Shown here one piece after another: positions 34,911 through 46,800 of a stretch of 64,000 bases of DNA. Where the stretch lies: positions 86,706,216 through 86,770,215 of the forward strand of contig OY997589.1 of the NCBI GenBank assembly GCA_963921825.1, written 5' to 3'. Position numbers and translations under genes: made by a program. The DNA comes from Erodium maritimum. Its lineage: Eukaryota > Streptophyta > Magnoliopsida > Geraniales > Geraniaceae. Within the stretch, counting starts at the first letter, position 1. Each line of letters opens with the position of its first letter. The notes under the pieces are model-generated. The model saw nothing but the letters and a program-made list of their open reading frames with translations. It did no database searches and was not told where the DNA came from.

Positions 34911-35183
34911 GCTATAAATCGTGAACATGTAATCTCGTTTACGTTTTTCTCGATTTTGTGTGTGCTAATAAAAATTACCGTCTTATTTCCGTCAGAATTT
35001 ATACTAAATTTAATATATTAAAATATATTTTTTCTTACCGCCGGCGGCTCCCCGTCGCTAAAAAATTCGCCACTGCAGCTTGCGCTGGCGGTGAGCTGGC
35101 TGGGAAGGAAAAAACTAATTTTTTAATCATCCCCGCCGGCACCTCTCCGCCATCAGTCGACGAAATGGTTGTGGATGCCCTTA

Positions 35184-36370
35184 ACGATTGTATTATTTTT
35201 TTTCTACGTAACCACTGCACCTACCCGTCATCCACGATACCATATTTATTTTTTTCGGTAATTTTATCGGGAAGTTTTGAAATTTATGATTCATTTTTTT
35301 ATCATGAACGATAGGTATTATAAATGATAAAAAGTGTTCATAAAACAGGGAAGTAATAAAACACCATAAATTAAATAACAAAAATAAAGCGAGTTTCCGC
35401 AATGGAGGATACTCAGACAGAAAATTAAAACGTTCAAGTCATCGGTTACCTTCTGAAGGAGCTTGGAGGTGATACTGCGAACCTACGTTTTTTTTCTTTG
35501 AAATTTTACTTCTATTTATTTATTTTATTTTATTAAATACCCTTTATATTCTTATAATTTTGTAGTTATGCCCTCCTTAAATATTTTTGACGTTGTGTAT
35601 TACTATTAAAAAAATTTGGTGTCCCTACCCCCCTTCACTAAAAAAGCTAGCTCAGCCACTGACTGCGGTAGCATCTATTGACACTGATACAACGAATCCA
35701 GACTGGCGGAAGCTAGGACAGAGGAGGCCCATTACTGTTAACGTAAAGTGGTGGACAAGGAACTCCCCCAGGTTGTCAGCGTGTGTCGTCCTCCCTTGAG
35801 TGATAATGGTAGGGCTCCAAAACGCGGGATTGCTGACCTCCAAACTGGTAGGGAAGTATCGTGCCGGTTCTTGGTGGTACCGCTCCCACCTTACGTCTAG
35901 AGGGGCAGTGAAACCGGTTGACCCCCTCTGGACCACCTTGGACTCATTCCGCGAGGCGAGGGTGCTGAAGGCCCCCGCCGATGTATGTGATGCCCCGAAT
36001 TGGGTAGATCTGACCGAGGTGTGTACCCCATCCGGCCCACTCTCCTGGTCCGATCTGACCTAGAACCTCCTTGAGCCTACCTTGGGCCAACCCTCCTCTC
36101 CTCAGTCCCTTAGGCCCTCTCTAGTGGACCCCGACCAGCAGACCCATGCTGAGGGCCCATAGCAATAAGGCCCATGTCCGGAACCCTACCCGGTTCTTTC
36201 TCTGGTCGTCGTCTCCGCACCCTCTGGTCGTTCGGCACCAGCTCTTCGCGCCACCTCCTCGTCGGCAGTGCCCTCGCTGGCGGATCATCCTTCCCGGCCT
36301 GAATCAGTCCCCCCTTGGCCGAGAGGTTGGCCGTAACACCCCGCCTCGATTCACCTTTCGTCGGGACAGT
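35184..36370. other. Unclassified DNA, AT-rich then GC-rich and repeat-like
   Basis: 35184-35600 is AT-rich with nothing I can name. 35640-36370 is GC-rich with open stretches on both strands but no recognised domain. Its composition differs sharply from the flanks, suggesting a decayed element of unknown type. Confidence 0.35.
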
Positions 36371-36496
36371 CGAGGAAGAGGTCCTCACGCCGGATTCTAG
36401 CGATTGAAGCTTCGAGGACGAGGTCCCCACACCGGAATCTGACGATTAAAGCTTCGAGGACGAGGTCTCCACGCTGGATCCGTCGAGTGAAACTTT
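36371..36496. repeat. Three tandem 42-bp units encoding an acidic 14-codon motif
   Basis: Units start at 36371, 36413 and 36455 with CGAGGA(A/C)GAGGTC. 42 bp is a multiple of three, and the plus frame reads EEEVLTPDSSD, EDEVPTPESDD and EDEVSTLDPSSE, with a stop at the same position in the first two units. The minus frame is open throughout (GDLVLEALIVRFRC). The repeat was probably coding once. Confidence 0.7.
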
Positions 36497-36775
36497 GTGT
36501 ATGCCTCGTTGGACCCCAAAAATGGGTCCCTTGTCCATCCCCCAATGTCGACTAAAAGGGAGAGGACTTACGCATCAAGCTGGAGAAGCCCGCTTCGATC
36601 TCATGACTGTTGGAGAGAGGCCATGTCGCCGCCACCAGATTGGTGTGCAGATTCTTGCCGCCATCTCTCCCTTTCTCTCACTATGTTCTAGGGTTCGCGG
36701 AGAGAGCCGCCATCGCTATTGGCGTAGATATCGTTTGATGTTTTTAAAATTCATGATTCATAATATAACATAATT

Positions 36776-37120
36776 GTTTTTTTATAAGCTCGAAAATTTA
36801 TTAATAAGACCAATTCAAAAAAGAACCGGAATGCCCTGAATCACGATGAAACTGGGTGGAAACCAACGATTACAAAGGGACTCCAACATAAGGAGCCAAA
36901 AGGTCAAGCCTTTTCTAAAAAGAAAACAAGGAACAAAAAACCAAAATGAAACCCCGCCAATCCTCGCTTCCCGAAGTCAACGACGAGACGTCGCATCCTT
37001 CTTCTTGGCAACCAAATCATGAATTGTAGTCCATGCGTCGGTTCCTTGAGACGAAGTTGCGACTTGAGTTTTTCCATCTCGGGCTTGCTCTATTAGTCTT
37101 AGTGCCCGTAGTTCAATCCT
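36776..37120 (-). mobile_element. Possible LINE 3' end fragment
   Basis: The T run at 36776 followed by ATAAGCTCGAAAATTTATTAATAAG resembles the minus-strand 3' tails of the two LINEs at 1699 and 8286 (both have TTTATTAATA close to the poly(T)). About 300 bp of similar character follow. I found no target duplication and no coding match, so this is tentative. Confidence 0.4.
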
Positions 37121-37182
37121 AAATGTCCAAATGTATATATCATCGCTAGCAATAAAATTAAAGCGGCTTTATATTACTTATG

Positions 37183-38763
37183 TGTTGGAGTAATATATCG
37201 ATGTGTGCTCTGATCTATGCCCACCATGTGAATAGAACCATAGATCGAAATAGATCATACTCGATGGGTCCCTAGTCAACAAAGATTCATTGGAAGCGAC
37301 TAGTTAGAAAGATGGCTCTTTATGGCTTACGTTCTATTAGTCATTGGAATGGGATTCCGGAGTCTGATCATAGATATCATGTGGGACATGATATTGGACG
37401 ACCCGACATGAATATCTGCCATAGATCAAGTCATGAACATATTCATTGTCGTAGCTTGTCATGTATCCTTAGACCAAGGAGTCTTTGTGATCGCTATGCA
37501 GTAAACAACTGAGTTTGACCTGAGCCTAACGTTGTCCGTAACAGGGCTTCCATAACGGCCAGGATTGGCTTGGGAATGGACTGCATGAGCGACACAAAAG
37601 ACAGCTAAGGGATTTATCCCTTATACTACGGTATGAGAAAGATATCGGTTCTCGACCGCTTGATTGAGAGTGACTGAAAGAATAGCATGGCCATGCACAT
37701 GATACTGGGTATCATATATTCAGTCATCTCACATATCAAGGAACAGTGATTGAGAATAATAAGAATGACGGCTTTATGCCTTATCTCAATCAGGATATCG
37801 GAGATAAAAGGATAATGACAGGGACGACATAAAGGTTATAATCGACAGGGTCGATTCGTTATGCAGTGTCAGGTAATACTAAAGTCTCGTTAGTTTGTAC
37901 TTAAATAGGATCAAGTAAAATGGTATTTTACGTTGATCTATTGACATGCATAAACCTAAGGGTCACACCGGAGGATGAAACTCATTGACACATTTATGGA
38001 GAACGGCCAAACGGGAGTTGTCTCGGGACATGACCAAAACTGGGTTTTGGGTCATGTGCCCGTAAGTGAATAGGACATTACGGATCGAGACAAGGCTTGG
38101 AGTCTTGGGATTGATCACGCCGGATAATGTTGGACATTTCTGGTATGGAAGGCTTGGAGGCGATGAGCGCATCATGGAACCTCGTTGGGAATAGCCACGG
38201 GCCATGTTCCAAGAGGCCCATGCAACCAAGGCCCATGGAACTAATTAATCAAGTCTTGATTAATTAGTACTAAGTAAGCAAGACAAGGATTAAGGTGTTG
38301 GTGATTCACCACCTAACCCCATCTTGTCTAGCCATACTTTGTCCTATTTACACCTTACTTGATACCATACTTGTCCCATGCCTTTAGTTGGACAAGTATG
38401 AGGTTTGTTATGTTTAAGTCATCTTTTTTCAACATAACAAACACAAGAAAAGAATAGGAAACACAACTTCTCCCTCCTCTCCATGGCAATTTCGGGTTTG
38501 GCAAGCTCCCACCTCCATTTTTGTGTTCTTGAGTCCTCAAAGAGAAGAAGTACGTGACTTTGATTCCCATGTGGATACGTAGGCGTCTTGGAGACCAAGC
38601 CAATCATTCATTAACCGGTGTTCTTGTTTTGGTAAGAAATAGTGCTGAATTTTTCTCTTGTGAATCCATTCTTTGTTAGTTGTTTCATGGTTTTAATCGT
38701 CTCTTGGTTTTCATTGATTTTCCGCTGCGAGTTGGTTCATCTCCAACCCTACCTCGAGACCCA
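37183..38763 (+). repeat. 5' LTR of the copia fossil
   Basis: The LTR starts TGTTGGAGTAAT and ends near GAGACCCA, giving about 1.58 kb. The right edge is supported by the primer site five bases on; the left edge rests on the TG start only. The giant palindrome begins inside it, at 37987, so 37183-37986 occurs only once in the window. Confidence 0.55.
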
Positions 38764-38767
38764 ATAG

Positions 38768-38780
38768 TGGTACCAGAGCC
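38768..38780 (+). other. Primer-binding site of the copia fossil
   Basis: TGGTACCAGAGCC is one base from the usual TGGTATCAGAGCC complementary to initiator methionine tRNA. The mirror copy is at 63020-63032 on the minus strand. Confidence 0.75.
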
Positions 38781-40305
38781 GTGCTACCTTCGGGATTCAC
38801 AAGACGGTGTTGAAAGTTTAGGTTTTGACATGTTAATTTGCCAAATTGTTTGATAACATGTTTTAAATTCTTGTTTATGGGTTTGAAGCATGAAAAATGA
38901 ATTTTTGAAAAGTTTTTCAAATCTGGAAATTTTGAAAAAAAAAATTGATTTTTCGGGTCTCGGGAGCGGGACTCTCGGGGAGCCGAAATCGGGACCGAAC
39001 GGGGCTCCGTTGGACGGAGCTATGCCGAGCATGACCATTGGAGGGTTGATATTCCAAGACTAAACCGTTTTGTTAGTTATGACGAGTTTGAAACCGTCAT
39101 GACGAACTCGAAGATCAAATATTCAAAAGTTTCATTTTTGAACGGTTTCGATAAACCGAGTATCAAAAAATTTCGAAACTTGGAAATTAATCAAAACCGG
39201 AAAATCACATGATGTTTGATAACATGCTTATTTGATAACACGATGTGTGATGTGATGTTGGCATGGTGTACATAATAGCCCCGAGCTTGATTTAATTATT
39301 TATCGCTTTTCACGGCCTACGAGCCGTTAGAGTTGGCGTGTAATTATTCTTTCAAGGTGTGGTCGTCGAACCACTTGTTTGTAATATTTATTTATTCCCG
39401 ACCTGCGAGTCGTGTATTAACTTGTAATATTTTGCTCAAGACAAAGAAAGGGCGAAAAGGTCATTTGGTGGCTTTTCGGGTGTTGACATCGGCTTGGAGT
39501 CGATGGAGCTCAAGAAGCTAGTGGGAGTTAGTTTAGGGGGCTATTATGTGCACATTTATCGCTTTATGCTTGGTTTAGTTTATGCATGATTAATTCTATG
39601 TGTTTTAGAATGACATGCTTAACTTTATTTACCGAGCATATCACCTCACATGCAAAGATAAAATTGGAATTTTAATCCTTGTGTGTGAGCCCTTAGAATC
39701 GTCATTACATTGGATGTAGTTGACGGGTTCGAAGGAAGAATTACATTGGATGTAATTTGAGACATCATTGCTTTTGGAATGTAGTTGATGTGCTCATCGC
39801 ATCTAGGATGTGCCAAAGTTTTAAACACACCCGGACAAGTAAAAACGGGTCATGTCCGATACCTCCCAATTATCAACACCTTACTACCTCCCCGTCCTAT
39901 GGGTATCGTGCGCATTAGCGGAGCATCCATGGGAAAGCGGGGTAGTAGGTTTGGACGACATATGTGGGTGTCGTGCGCATTAGCGGAGCACCTACATAGT
40001 GAAGGACCATAGTTGAAAATTGGTGGACCCAACTACGATTATCAGCCTGAGGTTGAGATAGGGTAACAAATAGGGTAAGCCGTGTACATAAGTACATACC
40101 CTAGCCAAGAGTCACATTGGATGTGATTGGATGGAGTCCTACCTACATAGCTCGATTAAGTGGTGAGCATTAGTTCAGCTTAATCGAGTGAATCAAGGAT
40201 CTTGGTTTCAGATTCTAAAGGTTTAGAATCGATTGTTGGTGTTTAAGCTTGATCTTCATAAAATTTATTCAGTTTACTGATTGAATTTTATCTGTTGTAG
40301 ATCAA

Positions 40306-40700
40306 ATGGAAAATTCAGCGAACATTAATAGTTTGTCATTAAAAACCATTCTTGACAGGGTCAACCTAAATGGGACAAACTATTTGCACTAGTACAGAAT
40401 TTTGAGGATAGTCCTCAAATCTGAACGCAAAGAATATGTCCTTGACAAGGCTGTCTCTAAGACCATATCAGAGTTACATGAAGTGTCATTAACTGCTGAG
40501 AAGAATATATCAGGGATCTGGGATCCAATGATATTCTGATGGTCAACAAGGGAATTGGAAGTGCCAAGGGCGGGGCCCATGCGCACTTGGCGGGAAAGAT
40601 GAGACACTTGAGAATGTCTGCTTCTACTGCCAACAGCCTGGTCATTGGAACCGGGATTACAGGAAGTTCACGACTGATCTGAAGAAGGGCAGTGGGACTG
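40306..40700 (+). pseudogene. gag remnant of the copia fossil, left copy
   Basis: The region resembles copia gag: an NGTNY phrase near the start, then LRIVLKSERKEYVLDKAV, typical of the UBN2-like capsid domain, and a CCHC-like knuckle (CFYCQQPGHWNRDY). It is a broken fossil. The mirror copy is at 61100-61494 on the minus strand. Confidence 0.65.
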
Positions 40701-41126
40701 CGCCTTGATCAGATAGCCTGAATGATCTGCAGAAGGGCAGTAGGACTGCGCCTTCATCAGGAAACCTGGATGATCTAAGGAAGGACGGTGGGACCGTGCC
40801 TTCATCCGGTATTAACTCTATAGAGCTACATCTCTATACTTGCAAAGATTCATGGGTATTAGATACCAGGACTGAATCTCACACATGCACTACCGTATAG
40901 TGGCTGAAAGTAGGAGATGTTTGGAAAGCACGAAGTGGACCTCAGAGTTGTGGCAACTACTGTAGGATCCATGCGTCTTGCTTTGCCAAGTGGCCTTGTC
41001 TTAGTATTGTATAACGTATATTGCATACCTACTTTTAGTAGAAATATTATATCTGTATCCATGTTTGACAAGGAAGGATATAATGTTAATATTGGAAACT
41101 GAGTTTTCAATGTTCTATGCAATGAT

Positions 41127-41669
41127 ATGTTTTATACCAGTACTGACTTGGTTGGAGGATTGTACATATTAGATATGAGTAACAATACCTCAAGTTCTAT
41201 ATATTATGTTAATACCAAGAGGTCTAAATTCAACGATTTAAACCTAACTCTGTTATGGCACTTTCATTTGGGCCGGATAAACAAGAAGCGCCTATCAGTA
41301 CTTCAGAAGTGTGGGCTTTCAGGCCTATTCGAATTCCATTCGATCGATATGTGCAAGGCTTGTTTGATGGTCAAAATGACTAAAGCGCCCTTTATCGGAC
41401 GCGGTGAAAGGGCGGGTGAATTATTGGGGCTGATACACTCGAATGTGTGTAGACCAATAAGTTCACTTGCCAGGAGGAGTTTTAGCTACTTTATCACATT
41501 TACTGATGATTACAATATATATGATTATGTCTATTCGGTGAGACATAAGTCTGAAGCTTTTGATAAATTCAAAGAGTTTAAGACTAAAGTAGAAAACCAG
41601 CTCGACAAAGGTATTAAGGCACTTCGATTGGATCGAGGTGGAAAATACTTGCACACAGAGTTATTAGAT
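41127..41669 (+). pseudogene. Integrase region of the copia fossil, left copy
   Basis: The gag-pre-integrase motif (LTLLWHFHLGRINKKRL; CKACLMVKMTKAPF) is followed by the integrase core (ELLGLIHSNVCRPI; YFITFTDDYNIYDYVY). The order is typical of Ty1/copia. The later LTR at 41670 cuts it off. The inverted copy at 60131-60673 has the same predicted protein. Confidence 0.85.
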
Positions 41670-43895
41670 TGTCACGCCCCAAATCCGGTTTTGACCGGAC
41701 TCGAGACGTGAATTTAAAACAATAAATAAAATAGTAAATTACGATAGATAAATCTCAAAAAGTGATAATAATCAATTGAAAGAGTTAACAGATCATAAAA
41801 ACCATTATACCAAGTTTAGTTCGAAAACAACTGCACGTCTCTAGACCTACTAGACAAGACCCACGCCAGCTCCCAAGCTCAGTTGTGTCCTGCTAGCATA
41901 AATCCCGCTCAACACCTGAAACACCCCAAAGTAAGGGGTGAGCTTTCGCCCAGTAGAAAAAGTAGTTAAGGTAATGAACGTAGGCTCACCACCACGAGTA
42001 ACCGTCCAATTAGGGCATACTAGTACAGCACAACTAGCTACCAAACCGGGGTTCATAGCCAAACTTATAATACACTCAACGACAGCTTTCGCACATTAAA
42101 ACATTAACCAAACAGCAAACGTATCAAACATAGAAGCAAACATAACACACGCCCCGTACTATAGTCCCCGAACTCCGTCGGCTGTACACAACCCGATACC
42201 ATCATAACAAACCGGTAGGTCAAGTATCAATCGGACTACCTCTCGATCTAGAGGAGACGCATAACATCACGGAGACGTATAACGTCGAGAATGCCGAAAA
42301 CATCCCTATAGGGACACATATCGTCGGGACCCTCGGAAACGTCTCCAAAGGACCATAGATCATCGAGGCTGAAACACTGCACCTAATGCCCAACACGACC
42401 CGTAGGCCCAACACGACCCGTAGGCCCAACACGACCAGTAGGACCCAATCACAATATGGCTCGTCGGCCCAACCCGTCGGCCCCAAACACGACCCGTAGG
42501 CCCAATCACAACCGTCGGCCTAGATGCCCTACACCGGCATACCCCCTCGATGTATGCATCATACTGGAATACACTCCTCTTGGAACACACATCAAGAAAA
42601 TATCACGCATCGAAATGCCACAGATCAAACACGGCTCACCCAGCCCAACAATCTTACCACAAATACACAGTACGTCAGTCTATCACTCACCCGACCACAT
42701 CACAACCAAGGGTTAACAAGACAACAATCACGACACACTTGCCCACACATAGCAACAACATGTTCACCGGATATACTAACTCTTGACTCTTAAACTTATC
42801 GACAAAGGTCACACAACATACAACTCAATCAACAACAGGCAATTCAATCAACACAGAACCTACGGCTCGACATGGCCAATCTTCCAGCACGACAATTACC
42901 AAGACTGAAATCGTAAAAGATCACAGTTTATACGTCTACGCCAGTTAATCACATCCTACATGTTACTAAGACTTGTCCAGTTATTTAATTATTACCTAAC
43001 AGGCATACTAGTAACTTTCCGTAATTAAACCGGTATTCGCTACTTTCCCTACCTCAACCGAAGAACAACAGCTACGTCTCGTAGCTGCTGATGTCCTGGC
43101 TCGCTACCTCCGGTCTTCTCTTCGATCGAAGCCGGACTCTAAATTAACACAGAAAGCTAAGATTAATAACGGTTCCAAGTTTAATTTAAAAGTCACGACG
43201 ATCCAATTTAACCTCCACAGTTGCCATTTTAAACTCGAACGGGCTAAAAGCGGAATTAAACGACGAGTCGGGTTTGAGCACCCAAGCCCCGAGCACAGAA
43301 CCCGGTGCACATTTCCCGAGGCACAGTTCCCTATGCCTAAATCCCGAGGCGCGGATTCTGGTGCACAGATCCCGAGGTGTCCAATTCCCGCTTTTAACCT
43401 CGTCCTAAGTTCGTTTCAATAGTACGATTTAAACGTTCGGGTTTCCAAAACCGTTCATAAGTTCCAAGTCCTTTTTTTTAATTAACGATCTGGTAATCCG
43501 ATCCAAACGGTCCAACTTCGTTCCACAGTCCAAAAACCGATTTGAATTAAATCTGCTCTTAAATCCTTATTAATTCAGATTAACCTGTTTGAAACCCCTT
43601 TTAGTTTAAATCCGATTTTATTTTCCTTTTTCTTTTAATTTCTTTACTTTCAAACTCAAAACAGTCTAGATCCACAAAACAAAACTCGGGAAAGAAACAG
43701 AAAAGGGAAGAAGAACGGAGTTTTGGTTAGATTCCGACTGACAACGGCGAAGATGTTGCCGGCCGAGGTCTCACCGTAAAAGGGAAGGGACGATGCGGGG
43801 AAGTGGCTTCTCTGGTAGCCGTGGCGGTCGTAGAAGAGGGAGACGGTGGCGCGGCGAAGGCTGGACGGAGAAGAAGAGGGATAAGGTGGCTAGGG
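41670..43895 (-). mobile_element. Truncated LTR of the solo-LTR family, left arm
   Basis: It starts TGTCACGCCCCAAA on the plus strand, the reverse complement of the GGGGCGTGACA end of the solo LTR at 16637-19632. It shares that LTR's central segment (GTCCGGCTTCGATCGAAG, read minus, near 43110-43140). It lies inside the copia integrase. Its upstream portion is replaced by satellite from about 43896, so it is incomplete and cannot be dated. A short 18-bp tandem (CAACACGACCCGTAGGCC) lies at about 42390-42450. Confidence 0.75.
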
Positions 43896-46800
43896 CCTCC
43901 TGGCTACGGTCCTCGATACACGCGATAGAGCTCCCTTGCGGTCCGGGGCTAAAAATAACGCATTTAGCTTTTGGCCATTTTTTCACTTAAAGGATTGTCG
44001 GCAACTCGAAAGAGCAAGGTTTTTTTTATTGCAATTTGTGCCTCTAAACGAACTAAAATTGGCCCCTCCTCCTGGCTATGGTCCTAGATACACACGATGG
44101 AGCTCCTTTGCGGTCTGGGGATTAAAATAACGCATTGAGCTTTTGGCCATTTTTTCACTTAAAGGCTTATCGCCAACTCGAAAAAGCAAGATTTTTTTTC
44201 GCAATTTGTGCCTCTAAACGAACTCGAATTGGCCCTTCCTCCTGGCTACGGTCCTAGATACACACGATGGATCTCCCTTGGTGTCCGGGGCTAAAAATAA
44301 CGCATTTAGCTTTTGGCCATTTTTTCACTTAAAGGCTTGTCGCCAACTCGAAAAAGCAAGGTTTTTTTTCCGCAATTTGTGCCTCTAAACGAACTCGAAT
44401 TGGCTCCTCCTCCTGGCTACGGTCCTAGATACACACGATGGAGCTCCCTTGCGGTCCGGGGCTCAAAATAACGCATTTTTCTTTTGGCCATTTTTTCACT
44501 TAAAGGCTTGTCGCCAACTCGAAAAAGCAAGGGTTTTTTTCCCGCAATTTGTGCCTCTAAACGAACTCGAATTGGCCCCTCCTCCTGGCTACAGTCCTAG
44601 ATACACACGATGGAGCTCCCTTGTGGTTCGGGGCTCAAAATAACGCATTTATCTTTTGGCAATTTTTTCACATAAAGGCTTGTCGCCAACTCAAAAAAAG
44701 CAATGTTTTTTCTCAATTTGTGCCTCTAAACGAACTCGATTTGGCCCCTCCTCCTGGCTAAGGTCCTAGATACACACGATGGAAGACCCTTGGTGTCCAG
44801 GGCTCAAAATAACGCATTTATCTTTTGGCCATTTTTTCACATGCAGTCTTGTCGCCAACTCGAAAAAGCAAGGTTTTTTTCCCCGCAATTTGTGCCTCTA
44901 AATGAAGTCGAATGGGCCCCTCCTCCTGGATACGGTCCTAGATACACACGATGGAGCTCTCTTGCTGTCCGTCGCTCAAAATAACGCATTTAACTTTTGG
45001 ACATTTTTTCACTTAAAGGCTTGTCGCCAACTCGAAAAAGAATGGTTTTTTTCTCGCAATTTGTGCCTCTAAACGAACTCGAATTGATCCCTCCTCCTGG
45101 ATACGGTCCTAGATACACACGATGGAGCTCCCTTGCTGTCCGGGGCTCAAAGTAACGCATTTAACTTTTGTCCATTTGTTCACTTAAAGGCTTGTCGCCA
45201 ACTCGAAAAAGCAAGGTTTTTTTTTTTTGCAATTTGTGTCTCTAAACGAAGTCGAATTGGCCCCTCCTCCTTGCTACGGTCCTATATACACACGATGGAG
45301 CTCCCTTGGTGTCCGGGGCTCAAAATAACGCATTTAGCTTTTGGCCATTTTAAACTTTAAGGCTTGTCGCCAGCTCGAAAAAGCAAGGTTTTTTTTCTTC
45401 GCGATTTGTGCCTCCAAACGAACTTGAATTGGCCCCTCCTCCTGGCTAAGGTCATAGATACACACGATAGAGCTCCCTTGCGGTCCGGGGCTCAAAATAA
45501 TGCATTTAGCTTTTGGCCATTTTTTCACTTAAAGGCTTGTCGCCAACTCAAAAAAGCAAGGTTTTTTCTCAATTTGTGCCTCTAAACAAACTCGAATTGG
45601 CCCTTCCTCCTGGCTAATGTCCTAGATAGACACGATGGAGATCCTTTGCGGTCCGGGGCTCAAAATATCGCATTTAGGTTTTGGCCATTTTTTCAATTAA
45701 AGGCTTGTCGCCAACTCGAAAAAACAAGGTTTTTTTTCGCAATTTCTGCCTCTAAACGAACTCGAATTGGCCCCTCCTCCTTCCTACGGTCTTAGATACA
45801 CACGATGGATCTCCCTTGGTGTCCGGGGCTCAAAATAACGCATTTAGCTTTTAGCCATTTTTTCACATAAAAGCTTGTCGCCAACTCAAAAAAGCAATGT
45901 TTTTTCTCAATTTGTGCCTCTATACGAACTCGAATTGGCCCCTCCTACTGGTTACAGTCTTAGATACACACAATGGAGCTCCCTTGGTGTCCGGGGCTCA
46001 AAATAACGCATTTATATTTTGGCCATTTTTTCACATAAAGTCTTGTCGCCAACTCGAAAAAGAAAGTTTTTTTTCCGCAATTTGTGCCTCTAAACGAACT
46101 CGAATTGGACCCTCCTCCTGGAAACGGTCTTAGATACACACGATGGAGCTCCCTTGGGGTCCGAGGCTCAAAATCACCCATTTAACTTTTGGCCATTTTT
46201 TCACTTAAAGGCTTGTCGCCAACTCGAAAAAGCAAGGTTTTTTTAGCAATTTGTGCCTCTAAACGAACTCGAATTGGCCCCTCCTCATGCCGACGGTCTT
46301 AGATACACACGATGGATCTCCCTTGGTGTCCGGGGCTCAAAATAACGCATTTAGCTTTTAGCCATTTTTTCACATAAAAGCTTGTCGCCAACTCAAAAAA
46401 GCAATGTTTTTTTTTCTCAATTTGTGCCTCTATACGAACTCGAATTGGCCCCTCCTCCTGGTTACAGTCTTAGATACACACGATGGATCTCCCTCGGTGT
46501 CCGGGGCTCAAAATAACGCATTTATATTTTGGCCATTTTTTCACATAAAGTCTTGTCGCCAACTCGAAAAAGAAAGGTTTTTTTTCCCGCAATTTGTGCC
46601 TCTAAACGAACTCGAATTGGACCCTCCTCCTGGAAACGGTCTTAGATACACACGATGGAGCTCCCTTGGGGTCCGGGGCTCAAAATAACCCATTTAACTT
46701 TTGGCCATTTTTTCACTTAAAGGCTTGTCGCCAACTCGAAAAAGCAAGGTTTTTTTTCCAGCCATTTGTGCCTCTAAACGAACTCGAATTGGCCCCTCCT

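Larger units (their letters stand above)
32919..35180 (+). mobile_element. PIF/Harbinger-type element with two SANT-like cassettes, no transposase
   Basis: The ends GGCCATCCACAGCG and (reverse complement) GGGCATCCACAACC form an inverted repeat. Both sides are flanked by TTA (32916-32918 and 35181-35183), the classic PIF/Harbinger target duplication. Inside are two decayed SANT/trihelix-like genes (33201-34181 and about 34535-34910). No DDE transposase is visible, so the copy is non-autonomous. Confidence 0.82.
37183..41669 (+). mobile_element. Broken Ty1/copia fossil, left copy (cut by a later LTR)
   Basis: A single 5' LTR (37183 to about 38763) is followed by a Met-tRNA-type primer site, a leader of 1.5 kb, a gag remnant, a zinc-knuckle stretch (CFYCQQPGHW) and a copia integrase region. 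The element stops at 41669, where an unrelated LTR begins. It is broken at several places (at least five) besides this cut. With one LTR in view its age cannot be estimated. From 37987 inward the same sequence is repeated inverted at 60131-63813. Confidence 0.8.

Noticed and set aside
38768-38780. tRNA-like match (initiator Met)
   Set aside because: Only the 3'-end complement is present, next to an LTR; it is a primer-binding site and not a tRNA gene. The same applies to 24453-24465.
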